From the NCBI RefSeq assembly GCF_040954645.1, contig NC_092803.1, positions 123,089,961 to 123,153,960 of the forward strand: a stretch of DNA of 64,000 bases, in the 5' to 3' direction. The position numbers were made by a program, and so were the translations under genes. Every line of letters begins with the position of its first letter. The stretch's first letter is position 1. The notes below the pieces were generated by a model that made no database searches, was not told the origin of the DNA, and saw only the letters and a program-made list of their open reading frames with translations. The stretch comes from Diabrotica undecimpunctata. Taxonomy: Eukaryota; Arthropoda; Insecta; Coleoptera; Chrysomelidae. Shown one piece after another: positions 9,469 through 21,229 of the stretch.

Positions 9469-11430
9469 CAGCGGCGGCCGGCCAGGTGAAGTAGGTGAAG
9501 TTGAGGTTCAATAAAAAAATATAATTAAATTGAGACAAATAAATAAAAAATAAAAGCAACATTATTATATCTAAATTCTGAAATCAATGATTTATTCTCT
9601 TTTAATTAATCTAAAAATTAAAAAAGACAGCTAGCTTTATTAGCGGTGCGGTATTTACTTGACGGTCAAGTCCTGACCTGTGTCACTTGCTGTGTATGAT
9701 TCAGGAATAGGTGAATATCATTTTTGAAATGCGAAATCCTTCTGCATAAGCGTTCACGGTCGCCATGGCAACGTGACGTCAGCCTGTCGCTAGTGATAGT
9801 TGAGAAAAATAGCAAGTGCAGTGCCGTTTAAAAAAATCTTATTCGTCTTCGCCCACTGGCCACTAGTTGCATGGGTACCTATTCGCAGCGACAATATTTT
9901 GAAATTTAGTCTATTATATAGATATTTTTTATATAGTATAGTGACTACTATAAGTAGTATTTATAAGTTTAGTTTAGTCACAGTATTAAGTTTATTTGTT
10001 TAGTGTACTTTATTAATACATTTCTCTGTGGTTTGTTTCGGATTTCGAATATAAAGTGTTCTCGTGGATTTTGTTTGGACAAAAATAATTTTAAACAGAC
10101 ATGAATCCCATTAATGACTTGGTGTGTAATATATTAGAGACTCCGTTTAGGCATTGGAAAAATGAAGATAAAAGGGATGTTCTTTTACACGGTCGACCAA
10201 CCAGTATTTTAAACATAGGACTAAAAAAGGAAGTTGAAAAAACAGGCAAGTCGTATAACATTAATTTTAAGTCTTCTTGGTTCACAGAATTCAATTGGTT
10301 GTGTAGTAGCACAGCGTTAGAAAAATTGTATTGTTGGCCATGTCTCCTCTTTTCAAATAAACAATCTGTGTGGAATAGAGACGGTTTTGGTGATTTTTTG
10401 AATATTAATAGATAGTTGCATAAGCACGCAGATCTGGAGAGAATTTAAAAAACCAATTAAGATTTAGAAATTTCGAAAAAAATCAAAATACGATTGCCGA
10501 TATGCCGATGCCTTAAAAGAAAACGCTAGATTACATGAACTAAATTTTAATGAAAATTTTCGACTAAACAGGATTTGTTTGCGGACAGTTATTGACGCAG
10601 TTTTGTACCTCAGTAAACAAGAGTTGTCTTTTAGGGGACATGATGAGAAAAGTGAGTCGAGTAACAGGGGCAATTTTAAGGAGTTATTAAATCTGTTAAT
10701 TGTTCAAAGTCTTTTGGAAACTAAAAATCATTACGAAAAAATCAAAAATGTTTTTAGTGGAGAATCAAAAACAATTCAAAATGAATTAATTGCGTGCATT
10801 TCTGGTTACATAAATGATAATATTATAACTGAAATTAAAAACAGTCCATTTTTTTCCTCCAAATTGATGATACTACTGACATAACGCAGATGTCGCAGTC
10901 TTCAATAATATTAAGCTACGTAAATTCTCAAGGACTATTAATTGAAAGGTTTATGGGATTTTACGATGTAAGTGCCGGTACAACAGCTGAGCATTTGTTC
11001 CCTATGGCTGCGACAGTTTTAGAGCCTTTGGAATACCGACATAAACTTGTAGGACAGTGTTACGATGATGGAGTCAGTGTGATCTTAGGGCACTGAAATG
11101 GACTTCAACAAAAAATTAAATCGCATGCCCCACAAGCAATTTTTGCGCATTGTCTAGCCCATCGATTTAATCTTGTTTTACAGCAGAGCTTTAAGAAAGT
11201 ATCCAAATGTTGAATTTTTTTTGCAACTATTACCGGAATCCCATCTTTTTTTCATAGTTCAGCAAAACGATCGTACGCTCTTGCATCTACATCGGCTAGA
11301 CGTATGCCAACAATTACAGAGACAAGATGGTCGTCTAATTCAAAATTAATCAGTGTTATTATTGAAGATTGGGAAAATTATAAGAGGTTTTTGATAATAT
11401 AATGAATTCTGAAGAGTCAGACGGCAAATC
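9469..11430 (+). pseudogene. hAT transposase, ZMYM1-like, decayed
   Basis: The left end at 9469 reads CAGCGGCGGCC, typical of hAT terminal repeats. An ATG at 10101 opens a TTF-type zinc-finger region (WFTEFNWLCSS, LYCWPCLLFS) that stops at 10413. It is followed in shifting frames by a DUF4371-like segment (10579-10884, LSFRGHDEKSES.NRGNF) and transposase segments at 10890-11096 (YVNSQGLLIERF, CYDDG) and 11100-11420 (CLAHRFNLVLQQ, TRWSS). At least four stops or frameshifts separate them. The catalytic C-terminal dimerisation region and the right terminus were not found. Probable cut-and-paste transposase relic. Confidence 0.72.
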
Positions 11431-11599
11431 AGTTCAGCTGGCGACCATCGACGACCATAGTGTATGTCCATAGTGAATATGCAATGCTAAAACAACTTTT
11501 ATCATTTTTAGATATCAACCAAATTATCAAAAAGCATCAACATGGATTTTGAAATAAATTTTCTTCTTCCACAGCCATTAACAGTTTCTATTAGGAACT

Positions 11600-12925
11600 T
11601 TTAATCACAATTGAAAACAGTGAAAATTCAACTGCCATTTTTGTGACATCAGTCGTGCTTTTGGTTGTGTGCAACACGATGTACTCCTCGATAGATTGTA
11701 TAGATATGGTGTTAGGGGAGTTGCCCATAGTTGGTTTGGTTCCTATCTGAAAGACCGGCACCAGACAGTTAGAGTAAAAAATAACTTTAAGATTTCAATG
11801 TGTGTCCGATTATTAATAAGAATGGAGTACCACAGGGCTTCATATTGGGCCCGATATTATTTATTTTGTATATTAATGAACTACCATATGTAATGTCTGA
11901 TGCATTTGTATCAGTTTATGCGGATGACTCTACAATGCTATATCGCGATAAAGACATACATTTTTTACAAGATAAAATAACAAACTCACTGAAGACTCTG
12001 ATTAGTCCAGTAATCAGTCGCTCCTGTTCAATGTTCACAAAACTAAATTTTTATCATTTACGTCCAGTTCAAATTCTACTAAACCTCATTTAAGTATTTC
12101 CATCAATGGTGAGGGTATTTTGAGTGTAGTGTAAAGTTTTTAGGAGTGACTTTCGACTCACATTTATTTTTTAAGACTCATTGTTGGGATGCATGTAAAA
12201 AACTCAATTCTAAATGTGATCAACTGAGAAATTTGGGTAGAATACTTAGTCTGCAACACCTTCGTCTTTTTTATTTTGGTGAAGTATAATCAACAATCAG
12301 TTACGGTATTATTCTAGTATAAAGGACGTTTTCAAGGCTCAAAAGCGTATTGTTAGATGTATTGCAGGTGTTCCGTATGGTTGGTCTTGTAAAAACCTAT
12401 TTAGAGATTGAAATATATTAACAGTGTATGGAATTTACAGTTTGGAATTATTGATACTAATTCATAAAAATAAAAGAACTTTTCTATGTAACAGTGATAT
12501 TCACTCACACAACACAAGAAATAAAAGACAGTTTGTAGTACCCTATCGACATTTAGAAATAAGTAGGAAGTCATCTACTGTCTGTGGTTTACTACTGTAT
12601 AATCAACTTCCTCGAAAATTTAAAAACATTAATTCAACTGCTTTTAAAATCCAAGTTAAGGAGTACCTAATGACCATGCGTCCTTATACATTAGATGAAT
12701 ATTATGAGAGTATATCTGTGAATGCCCAAGCTGCAACATAACCCAATTTAATATTATTTTAATTACATTACGATGTCTATATTGTACGTTTTTATGTATT
12801 TTAACGTTTTAACTATTTTTAATGTACTGTTTCCATTTTTTTGTAATGTTTAATATTTATAATTTTACTTTTGACTTGCTGTAAACCTTGTTGTAACTTA
12901 CAGTGAAATAAACTATCTATCTATC
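11600..12925 (+). mobile_element. CR1/Jockey-group LINE, decayed 3' half
   Basis: Reading frames between 11640 and 12740 encode a non-LTR reverse transcriptase. [14 protein letters not shown], a decayed catalytic block, starts it; then come [33 protein letters not shown] and a YADDS catalytic box near 11915. The C-terminal frame 12424-12741 holds HSHNTRNKRQF and LYNQLPRKFKNI. Frameshifts divide these parts. The 3' end at 12905-12925 is (CTAT)n after AATAAA, as in CR1/Daphne-like families. No target-site duplication was seen. Confidence 0.72.
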
Positions 12926-12929
12926 TTTA

Positions 12930-13624
12930 AAATATGTCAACCTTGCTAATTAATACATATTTGTTGTTCAATTTAAATGATGCTGTAGTTTTAAACAGAT
13001 TTACATCATGGCAACGCAAGACTCCCAGGGGTTGCCAACCCAAGAGAAGGTATCTCCATGAAGATCTCCCTATCTTTTAAAAGAAACGTTTAAATATTTA
13101 TTTAACATAAAAAATTACCTTTTTGAAGCGAAGCTTCTATACTGACGTTGTATTACTTTTTTTTTCTATAGTAAATTGCTGAGGCGAGCGTCACGGAACT
13201 AGCGCCACGAGAAGGCGTACTGGTAGCGTCACGAAATCGCGGTTCTTATCATCGAATCACTACTCTCGATCAATTCGTTTCTAGTCACCATATATTTATT
13301 CTTAGCAGATTTAAATTCAAAACTGCATGAAAAATAACAAAATACAGACAATAAATGAGGAGTAAAAAATTAAAAGAATATATGTCAATAAAAGATTCGA
13401 TTCGTAACGATTGTTAAAATTTAAAATTCATAAACGTCATCCAAATAATAACAATATTGGATCATCTGTTTAAATGTTTATGACACTTCTCGTTTTAAAA
13501 TAATTTTATATAAATACAATTATTATTTTTAAATATCTTATTTAGTTTATATAATAATTAAATTTACTTTCAATATTTGGTCTGAATTTGACAGGTTTGT
13601 CATATGTAAACAACGTATGCTTTG
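12930..13624. other. no recognised feature
   Basis: Mostly AT-rich. A slightly GC-richer patch at about 13160-13290 (GCGAGCGTCACGG and similar) has no coding potential that could be supported. Confidence 0.4.
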
Positions 13625-13628
13625 TTAA

Positions 13629-14082
13629 ACTCCATTCGCTTAGCTCGGACAAATTTTGACAGATTCATTGTCGGAAACCTACAACACAACAATTCCTACT
13701 TCTCAGTATTAATAGCTCAAGTATCCTGCTATTACAGACTTCTTTCTTTAAAAAAAGAAGAATTATTCTAAATAGTCGAAGTGTATACTAAACCCATCAA
13801 ATTTTGGGTAGTATATATTTAAAAAATATATATTTAGTTGTTATAATTTAACATAACTATTTATTATATGGTGCAGATAAATAAATATTGATTGTCGGTA
13901 ATTCGCAAAGTTCTATTTTATTTACTATTTAGTTTGTTTACTATTAATATTGGCTATGAGTACGGATGCTTGGTTGTATAGTAATTTCCAGCCACTTTTA
14001 GTCTGTCAAAAAGTAACTAACTTTGCAAAAAAATAATTACTAAATTCACTAGACAGTTCGGACTGGGATTAGCGAACCGAGT
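13629..14082. mobile_element. 454-bp MITE with TTAA target sites (family copy 1)
   Basis: Flanked by TTAA at 13625-13628 and 14083-14086. The ends are imperfect inverted repeats (ACTCCATTCGCTTAG on the left, ACTCGGTTCGCTAAT read inward from the right). A nearly identical copy lies at 54798-55250, and diverged pieces lie at 46750-47208 and 50920-51032. There is no coding capacity. The TTAA site suggests mobilisation by a piggyBac-type transposase. Confidence 0.75.
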
Positions 14083-14089
14083 TTAATAC

Positions 14090-14966
14090 GTTATCAGGTG
14101 GCGATAGGAACAAACATAATAATGTATTGATTTTAATATAACACAATTTATTTAAAATATAAATAATAAAATGACTATTCAATTTTAAAAATACAGAAAA
14201 CATAGTATTGAGCTTCGCGCTAGTCTACTGTACTATCTTTTTATATTCGTAATGGTGATTGGTAAGTTAAAGGGCTGAATGATTTGCATTGTAACCTTAG
14301 AGATAACGCTAGATATCTAAAGATTTTAATTGTTGGAATAACACAATCCATGAAGATGATCATATACATTATGGCTGCGAAACAATATGCCAAACTAAAC
14401 GTTAACGAGTGTGTAGTAAATATTTTTCATTCAAGTGCATAAAATCGGTAGTTTCGTATTTTACTGTTCTCAGTTCATCGTTCTATTACAAAATTGTATT
14501 TATCTTAGTTTTAAGTTTGTCGCATTTTAACGAATAAATAACCATGTGTGGAAAATTATCGTGAATAAGTAAACAAAGTGGAAATTTTATTAATTTATTT
14601 ATTTTACATAACGTTTTTCATCTGATGAAAGATATTTTCAGTTCTATAGAAATGCATAATTTTATAAAAGAATTAGATACTCATTTCTAATAACTATATC
14701 TTTGTTTAATTTACATGTAAAAAAGGTGATTAATACGAAATAACCGTGATATAAGCGGATTCAGAACGGTTTATAAATGGGAGTGAGTATAAGTACATAT
14801 TTGCCAGAAATACCATATGTAGACTACTTACAAAATCTCATGAACCTGACACTCATTTGGTGACGTCAATATACGAACGAAACGATAAAATCCAACATTA
14901 CTGAAAACATTTAATTGCTTGCAGTATGTTCTCACCGCAAGACGGAGTCGAACTACAACTACAACT
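14090..14966. other. no recognised feature
   Basis: AT-rich sequence with a CTGATGA string near 14622 but no matching hammerhead partner strands. No coding frames could be supported. Confidence 0.4.
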
Positions 14967-14968
14967 TA

Positions 14969-16395
14969 CTAATTACTATTTAAATGGGAATAAGCCACAA
15001 TTAAAGGTTAAAATATGTTTACTGAGTTTCGTATATCTAGTCAGGTGTATAGAAAACCAACACACACCAACAGATATTTAAATTTCATATCAAATCACAA
15101 TATTAATATTAAAAAGGGAATTATTAAATCCTTATACGATAGAGCCAAAATTACTTGTTCTAACGAAAATTCGTTCTTGGAGGAAAAACATTTGTTAACA
15201 TCTGTTTTATTAAAAAATGATTATCCTTTATCGTTTATAAATAAGGAATTTTCAACAATCGATCGACTAGAACAAAACAACTTAGAACGAGATCCTACAG
15301 CATATGCAAGGAATAATACGAGGAAAATAACAATACCATACATAAAAGGATTGTCGGAAAAGCTTAAAAGGATAGGAAGTAAATTCAACATTTCAACAAC
15401 ATTCAAAACAACAAACACGTTGAGATCTATTTTGTCCAAAACCAAACCTAACAATGAACAAGAAAGGGCAAAGAATTGCATTTACAAAATACCTTGTGAA
15501 TGCGATCAGTTTTATTTAGGTGAAACATCAAGACCATTAAATGTTAGAATAAGTGAACATCAATCCTATATTAAAAATAGAGAATTTGATAGATCTCAAA
15601 TCTGTAAACACGCATGGGATAATGAACATAGGGTTCAATGGAATGATTCAAATATAGTCCTAAAAGAAACGGATGGTAAAAAGAGAAAAATCAAAGAAGC
15701 GGCTCTAATTATGCTAAATGAGACCAATTGTGTCGCGAATTCCTCGGCAGAATGTAGTAGGATCTGGTTACCCATATTGAAAGAGGAAGTTATTACAGGG
15801 AAAATACCAGTATTGGTAAGTCAGTAACATATAGAGAATACATCATTTATGTTTTTTAAATAACAAACATATAAAATCGGAATTTGGTGTTTATTGAAGG
15901 TAAACTAAATGCACGATCAAATACTGACCATGTCGGGATAGTATTATGAGGTTTTTTCCTGGTTTTTCCCTCATAATTTACTATGGAATCACTAACAGGA
16001 GAATTTTACTGTCATCATGGCATGTATTTGTCTTTTTAAAGACGAATTACATGTTATGATTTTTTCTGACAGATATTCTCAAGTTAAAGTTGATTTCATG
16101 TAATCGAATGAACTATCTTATAAGTAAAGTCGTCCCAGGAACGCAACTCAACAATATTGGCAATATCATTTTAAAGTCGTCTACTTTAAAATGTATAAGG
16201 TATATCTGAATTGTCAATATAGATGAGTCAGATAAAATTAAATTATTAGAAGAATTTTTCACTAAGTAACAAAAAACAAAATTTGTTTAATTTACTAATG
16301 TTTGTATTTTGAGAACGATTTCCGAAGTGGAAATTGAAACGTCAATAAACGTACTTTAACCTTTAATTTGGCTTATTCCCATTTAAATAGTAATT
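14969..16395 (+). mobile_element. Penelope-like element fragment with inverted terminal segments
   Basis: The left end (about 14969-15010) and right end (about 16345-16395) are inverted copies of each other: TACTATTTAAATGGGAATAA on the left returns as TTATTCCCATTTAAATAGTA on the right, and AATTAAAGGTTAAA also pairs. Inside is an open frame with a GIY-YIG endonuclease domain. Just before the right inverted segment (16312-16352) lies GATTTCCGAAGTGGAAATTG followed by GAAACGTC, a stem with a GAAAC core resembling a damaged hammerhead. The N-terminal part of the Penelope-type reverse transcriptase is missing. Confidence 0.7.
15015..15827 (+). CDS. Penelope-like protein, C-terminal part with GIY-YIG endonuclease
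   Basis: A 270-codon uninterrupted frame. The start resembles the late reverse-transcriptase region (VYRKPTHTNRYLNF). It is followed by the linker ITIPYIKGLSEKLKRIG near residue 108 and the GIY-YIG domain: IYKIPCECDQFYLGETSR near residues 155-172, then LNVRISEHQSYI and KHAWDNEH. In Penelope-like retroelements this endonuclease nicks the target for primed reverse transcription. The catalytic reverse-transcriptase motifs are absent, so it is a truncated copy. It starts at the first ATG (15015), just inside the left inverted segment. Confidence 0.78.
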   Translation: MFTEFRISSQVYRKPTHTNRYLNFISNHNINIKKGIIKSLYDRAKITCSNENSFLEEKHLLTSVLLKNDYPLSFINKEFSTIDRLEQNNLERDPTAYARNNTRKITIPYIKGLSEKLKRIGSKFNISTTFKTTNTLRSILSKTKPNNEQERAKNCIYKIPCECDQFYLGETSRPLNVRISEHQSYIKNREFDRSQICKHAWDNEHRVQWNDSNIVLKETDGKKRKIKEAALIMLNETNCVANSSAECSRIWLPILKEEVITGKIPVLVSQ

Positions 16396-16599
16396 AATTT
16401 AAAATGCCACAAGAAAATAGCTTCAGTACAACTTACTACAACTACTACTTACTCTTAGTAAGTATTTATTGTTTTTCTGGTAAGTCTTCTGTAAGTCTTT
16501 ATCAAGATACTAAAAATTTAAGGTAAATTATGTTAATTTTAATATTTGTACATTTTTTTTCGTAAACATAACTGATATTGGCAAGAGAGGCAAATTATT

Positions 16600-17785
16600 T
16601 TCAACATTATTTATTTATGAATCGGGAACAAAATTGGGATATTGCACAACTCCACAATATCTACAAAAGAAGACCTACCATGAACGTTGTTTATGACTAT
16701 GTTAAAAACGTAGTAATGAGTATAGTACATAGAACATAGTATACCTATGTTAAAAAAGTAATTGTAATTGGTAAACTATCTTCTTTTAACTAAAATTGTG
16801 AAGAAATTGGGATTTTGATGGAAAAACTGAGATAAAAGCTAAATTTTTTAACATTTCACGATTTTTTGTAGATAGAAATATTGTATATAGTGATTATATA
16901 TTGTGTTATAGTTTCCACACAGTTCCAAAATGTTGTGATCATGGATAAACTTGTGCTTAAAATCTCCTGTATCTAAAGGGTAAAAATATATTTCTTTAAA
17001 ACGCTGGTATCATTTTTAAATCCGGACTAAAAACTGGTTATCATGATTATCATGACGACATGAATTAACAGGATTGTAAGAAATGGTTGAAAAAAAACTT
17101 CTTCATAAGTTAGCTTCCAATACTAATAGACAACGCTTCATATCAATAATGTGACTGTAGAAAGATTCAGATATCAAAAGCAGAACAATTATTCCATGTG
17201 GCAGAAGATCGAGAAGCCTTCGCAATGGTGATCGTTAACGTCGGATAACACTGATAATGCACGTGAAGATGAATACTGTAGAAAAATATCCTACACCAGC
17301 TTCGAAAAAAGACGCCATGAGAAAATTATTGACAGAAAGGAATATATTTTTCGAGAAACACAATCAGAGGTGTACAATAAGATACTCTGTGTTAAACCTA
17401 AAAACTGTATACTGCAGACCAATTGCTAACAGACTACGGTCACTCGGTTTTACGTTTACCACCATATCATCCGGAACTTAATCCGATTGAAAAGATGGGT
17501 CATTTTAAAAAAATAAAGTAGCGGCAAGAAACGCTATTTTTTAATTAGCGACAAGAAACGCTATTATTTAATTAGGAGATGTTCAAGACAAACTCCTTAC
17601 TAAATAAAATGACGGCAGAGAAATGGGCAAATACTTGAGCGGACGTTGAAAAAACTGAAAAAGATTATTTCGCCCCAGAATTCATTATGGATGAAGTGTA
17701 GGAATTTCATAAATTTAGAAGACGATAGCGAGTCTGAAACAGAACTGTCTAATAGCGACGACGGCAACAACAACGACCTATAAAT
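16600..17785 (+). pseudogene. IS630/Tc1-like DDE transposase remnant, interrupted by a LINE
   Basis: Broken plus-strand frames recall a DDE-type transposase family of insects. Visible are a DYHDDMN segment (about 17040), KWLEKKL, then a catalytic-Asp region decayed to NTNRQRF. The TVEKYPTPASKKDAMRK region follows (17275 onward; it joins smoothly to NNVT at 17146-17157 once the LINE at 17164-17274 is set aside). Then come YHPELNPIEKM, which holds the catalytic Glu (about 17467-17497), and an acidic tail near 17740. Several stops occur. The region before 17040 is a weaker match. Confidence 0.55.
17164..17274 (+). mobile_element. small LINE 3' fragment with target-site duplication
   Basis: A 10-bp repeat ACTGTAGAAA at 17154-17163 and 17275-17284 flanks 111 bp whose only readable part (LFHVAEDREAFAMVIVNV) is the usual C-terminus of an RTE-type LINE protein. 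It sits in frame-breaking position inside the transposase remnant. Confidence 0.75.
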
Positions 17786-18004
17786 GCAAATATATTTTGC
17801 TGACTTTCAGATCAAAATTCTATTCTTTTTCTATCATACTTTGATTTGTTATTTATTTACCCCATAAGAATTTTTTCAGTTCTTCAAAGATTTATTTATA
17901 ATCAAAATGTGTGTGTTTATTTCTAATCAAAAACATTATTATAAAGAGTAATGAGTTAGCTATATTAAAAATAACTTGTCTTATTAATACATTTTACTAC
18001 AAAT

Positions 18005-18009
<5 letters not shown>

Positions 18010-18060
<51 letters not shown>
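18010..18060. repeat. (TA)n microsatellite
   Basis: About 50 bp of alternating TA. Confidence 0.95.
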
Positions 18061-18064
<4 letters not shown>

Positions 18065-18515
18065 TTAATTACGTACTAATTTTATTAAATTATACCTTAA
18101 ACCGTCAGTATCATATCAAATCAAAATTCGAACGTACGGTGTTGCAGTATGTGAGCTGTATTCTACTTTACAGTACGTACAGATCAGAGCCTATCGAGCA
18201 GTTCAGTATGAAATTAAATTAGTCAATGTTTTAACTATTCATTTTTTTTCGGGCATGCGTATTTTCAAGGTTCATGAGGTTTTGCACCAACTTTAACAAG
18301 GTTACGTATCAATTACCAGGTATATTTCAAAAATATAAAATAAGCTAAAATATAAATAAAACTATACTTTATAAATATTTTAATTCTAATACAAGAAAAA
18401 AATATTCGAGATATTCTAAAACTTAAAGTATTACATTTCATACAGAATTAAAAATACAAAAGCTATTTCTAAGTTTTTACAAATTACACATTTTGTTCAT
18501 AATAAGCAAGATTTA

Positions 18516-18675
18516 GGGCCGATTTACTTTATTCAATTTTATTATTTTGCATTTTAATTTAAAATAAACCATAATTAAACTCGTTCTGACAATTTGACAG
18601 CTGCTGTGACGTATTTGATTGTAATTAAATATTTGATTACAATCAAGTTTTGATTAGCGTTCAAACAATCGGCCC
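18516..18675. mobile_element. PIF/Harbinger-like MITE
   Basis: 160 bp bounded by TTA at 18513-18515 and 18676-18678, with 9-bp terminal inverted repeats GGGCCGATT/AATCGGCCC. The 3-bp TTA target and a GGGCC start fit PIF/Harbinger elements. It is too short to encode anything. Confidence 0.65.
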
Positions 18676-19239
18676 TTAAATGCTATATAACTTTAGACAA
18701 TTTAATAATTAATCTCTCATCAACGGTATTCAGCATGATCGATCTTGCAATGAGCGAACAAATAAAACATAAAATTCTTGTATTGATATCTCCAGTATTG
18801 AGAGGAAATGGGCAAATAGCTGGTTCTGATTCAAAACAATTGCTATTTAACAGATTCTAAATTCTTTATCGAGAAGTTAAAGGAAATCACACTAAAACTG
18901 TCTTATATACAAGTTTTAACATAGTTTCACCATTTATTAAGGTATCAGTGAGTGAGACATTATAGTGCAATAATAAGCAGTTCTCAAAACGCACCACAAA
19001 CCCCTTTCGTCAATGCCTTATCACAACAAATTTTCAGTGAGATATCGGATTTTAGGAACATACTGATGGGGTGGCAATGTGAAGTCCGTTGATTCAAGTA
19101 ATTACAAACTTTTCCATGAAAACAATCGAACAAAAAGCTATATAATCAGCAGATAAATATCCATTGTGATGTTTCCATTATATGCATGACACTTTTGTGA
19201 TCTGGGGTAACAGGAAAAATGAAATTACATTTTTTTTTA

Positions 19240-19430
19240 TTGATAAAATCCGTAAAGCCTAAAATCCAGTTTAGATTGGAATCTTCTATTTCAAGGGCCA
19301 TCTTCTCGACGAATGCTTCTTTTTCCTTAAATATTTCCCTGCACAATCCGTTGGAGCAAGTTGTATCTCTCACCACGTGTAACATGTCCGAAATATTCCA
19401 ATTTTCTTGTGTTGATTGAAATAGAGAACA
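19240..19430 (-). mobile_element. RTE-type LINE remnant
   Basis: On the minus strand, TRKLEYFGHVTRGERYNLLQ followed, after a shift, by KRSIRRE and a W-containing tail recalls the conserved RTE C-terminus. It is heavily decayed and its ends are not defined. Confidence 0.5.
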
Positions 19431-19560
19431 ACAGATTAATTGCAATTTGAGAGTCGAATGAAAAACAACGCACACTGACCGTCACTTGAACAGCAACTGA
19501 AATCACTAACCTAAACAAAAGAGAGGGATCATAAAAAACTTAACAAATCGTGCTACTACA

Positions 19561-19701
19561 TTGTCCTCTCCAACAATTTATCGCATTCTCTGTAGCTGTG
19601 GTTCAATGTACGTAAGTTGGAACACAGAACGTTGCGTAAATATTGGTTCAAACAAAGAAACAAAGGTGGTTACAAGAATAACAAACTACTACCCACATAT
19701 A
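19561..19701 (+). pseudogene. Penelope-like GIY-YIG remnant (continues after 20133)
   Basis: The frame reads IYRILCSCGSMYVSWNTERC, a decayed GIY-YIG core. The sequence is interrupted by the LINE at 19702-20121 and resumes at 20133 with about 200 bp of fragmentary related sequence. No working domain is left. Confidence 0.45.
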
Positions 19702-20121
19702 AACTATGAAACTAACTATGACTCTAACCAAGACTACGGCTTCGAAATTGAGAGTGGCACAGAGACAAATGGAACGATCTATACTGGGAGTGACGTTGCG
19801 GGACAGAATAAGAAACGAAGATCTGCGAAGAAGGACGAGTATTGCTGATGTTGTGGAACGCATAGCGGAACTTAAATGGAATTGGGCAGGCCATGTAGCG
19901 AGAATACATAACTCACGATGGACGAGTAAAACTGCACATTGGAGGCCAAGAGCAGACAAACGTAGTAGAGGAAGACCACCTCCACGTTGGGCTGACGACA
20001 TCAGGCGTATCACGAAAAATTGGCAACAAAGAGCACAAAATCGCAAACAATGGACGAGTTTAAGGGAGGCCCATGTCCAGCAGTGGACGTAATAAATGAA
20101 GGCTGGATGATGATGGTGATG
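19702..20121 (+). mobile_element. LINE 3' fragment with target-site duplication
   Basis: An 11-bp direct repeat ACCCACATATA at 19691-19701 and 20122-20132 flanks the element. The frame 19706-20092 (128 codons) is an intact LINE C-terminus: LRVAQRQMERSILGV, RIAELKWNWAGHVAR, RGRPPPRWADDIR and a terminal HVQQWT. The 3' tail is GATGATGATGGTGATG. It is 5'-truncated and lacks reverse transcriptase. Confidence 0.88.
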
Positions 20122-20409
20122 ACCCACATATATTCAGCTCGGCTATCGAGAAAAGCACCCCACCAACTTTAGTTGTAAATAAGGGGATCTGTCGCTGTCC
20201 CTAAACATAATATCGATCTCAACACTACGAAATATAAAAAATTTCTATCCAGACCAGTCAAAAATTCTAATACCCGTTCGGACCAATCAACACAACATTT
20301 GGGATATTTGAAGGTTACAGTTACACTTTTGTAACCTTTCATAATTTCTCACTTCCAGCTGAAACGTCATAATGAAAAATTTCCAGATCGGGGCCTATAC
20401 AGCTGATTT

Positions 20410-21160
20410 TTTTTTATTACTGTACTATGTATTTTAAATATGTAAAAACATGAAGCAAAATAGTTTAAAAAGTAGTATTATACTTTCTTTTAAAACATAT
20501 TTTTCCCTCCTTTGTTTTGTAAAAACTTAGATGTCCTTCGTATACGAGTATTTCGCAATTGACAGTTTGTTCTATAATATATTTCTAATCTTTCCAAGAA
20601 GCTACTAAAGGTGATATCATGCGAGCTTATGAACTTTCCAGACAAACATTTTATAACATTTATAAGCTTGTAAAACATTTTTAATTTGAAATTAATTTAT
20701 TACTTATTTTGTTAAGAATAAGAATTTTTTGTATAACAGTGATTATATCGGTCCATTTCCCATGGGTTCCTATCGAATTGAAGCGAATAAAACTATATTT
20801 AGCTTAAGTTGGCGTTTTATTAAACTTTGAATCGTTTTACAGTTCTGAGACCAATAGAAGATTCAAAACATGATTTTTAAACCTATGGTATCATCCAATT
20901 CATCGATAATGATAGATAGAAGTGATAATAAATAACCAATACAACATTTTGTTTAAACGAATTCATAATCCAAATGTAAAAAATTGTTCAAATTTGATAC
21001 ATTAATGTTCTCAAAAATTATTGTTATATTTAAACAAGTTTATTTAAGCCACGTCCTTCTTAAAAAAATATGAATTTTAAATCATGAATGTGTTGCTTGT
21101 GTGAGTCCATTTCAAAAGGTAAAAGAAATAATAAGTTAGACTTACTCACAATCAATTTAA
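20410..21160. other. no recognised feature
   Basis: AT-rich, no supported coding frame. Confidence 0.4.
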
Positions 21161-21164
21161 TTTA

Positions 21165-21225
21165 ACTAATCGGACGACCGGTTTCGCTTTCTATAATATG
21201 CAAAGCATCTTCAGGTCACGATACA
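21165..21225 (-). ncRNA. hammerhead-like motif, degenerate
   Basis: On the minus strand, CUGAAGA (21214-21208) is followed by stem II GCUUU (21206-21202) paired with AAAGC (21190-21186), then GAAA (21185-21182) and CCGGUCGUC. One extra base sits between the core and stem II, and stem I is only about 3 bp (GAC/GUC). It resembles hammerheads of Penelope-like elements, but activity is doubtful. Confidence 0.5.
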
Positions 21226-21229
21226 AAGT

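Noticed and set aside
14600..14660. CTGATGA string as a hammerhead
   Set aside because: No GAAA core or pairing stem II within range.
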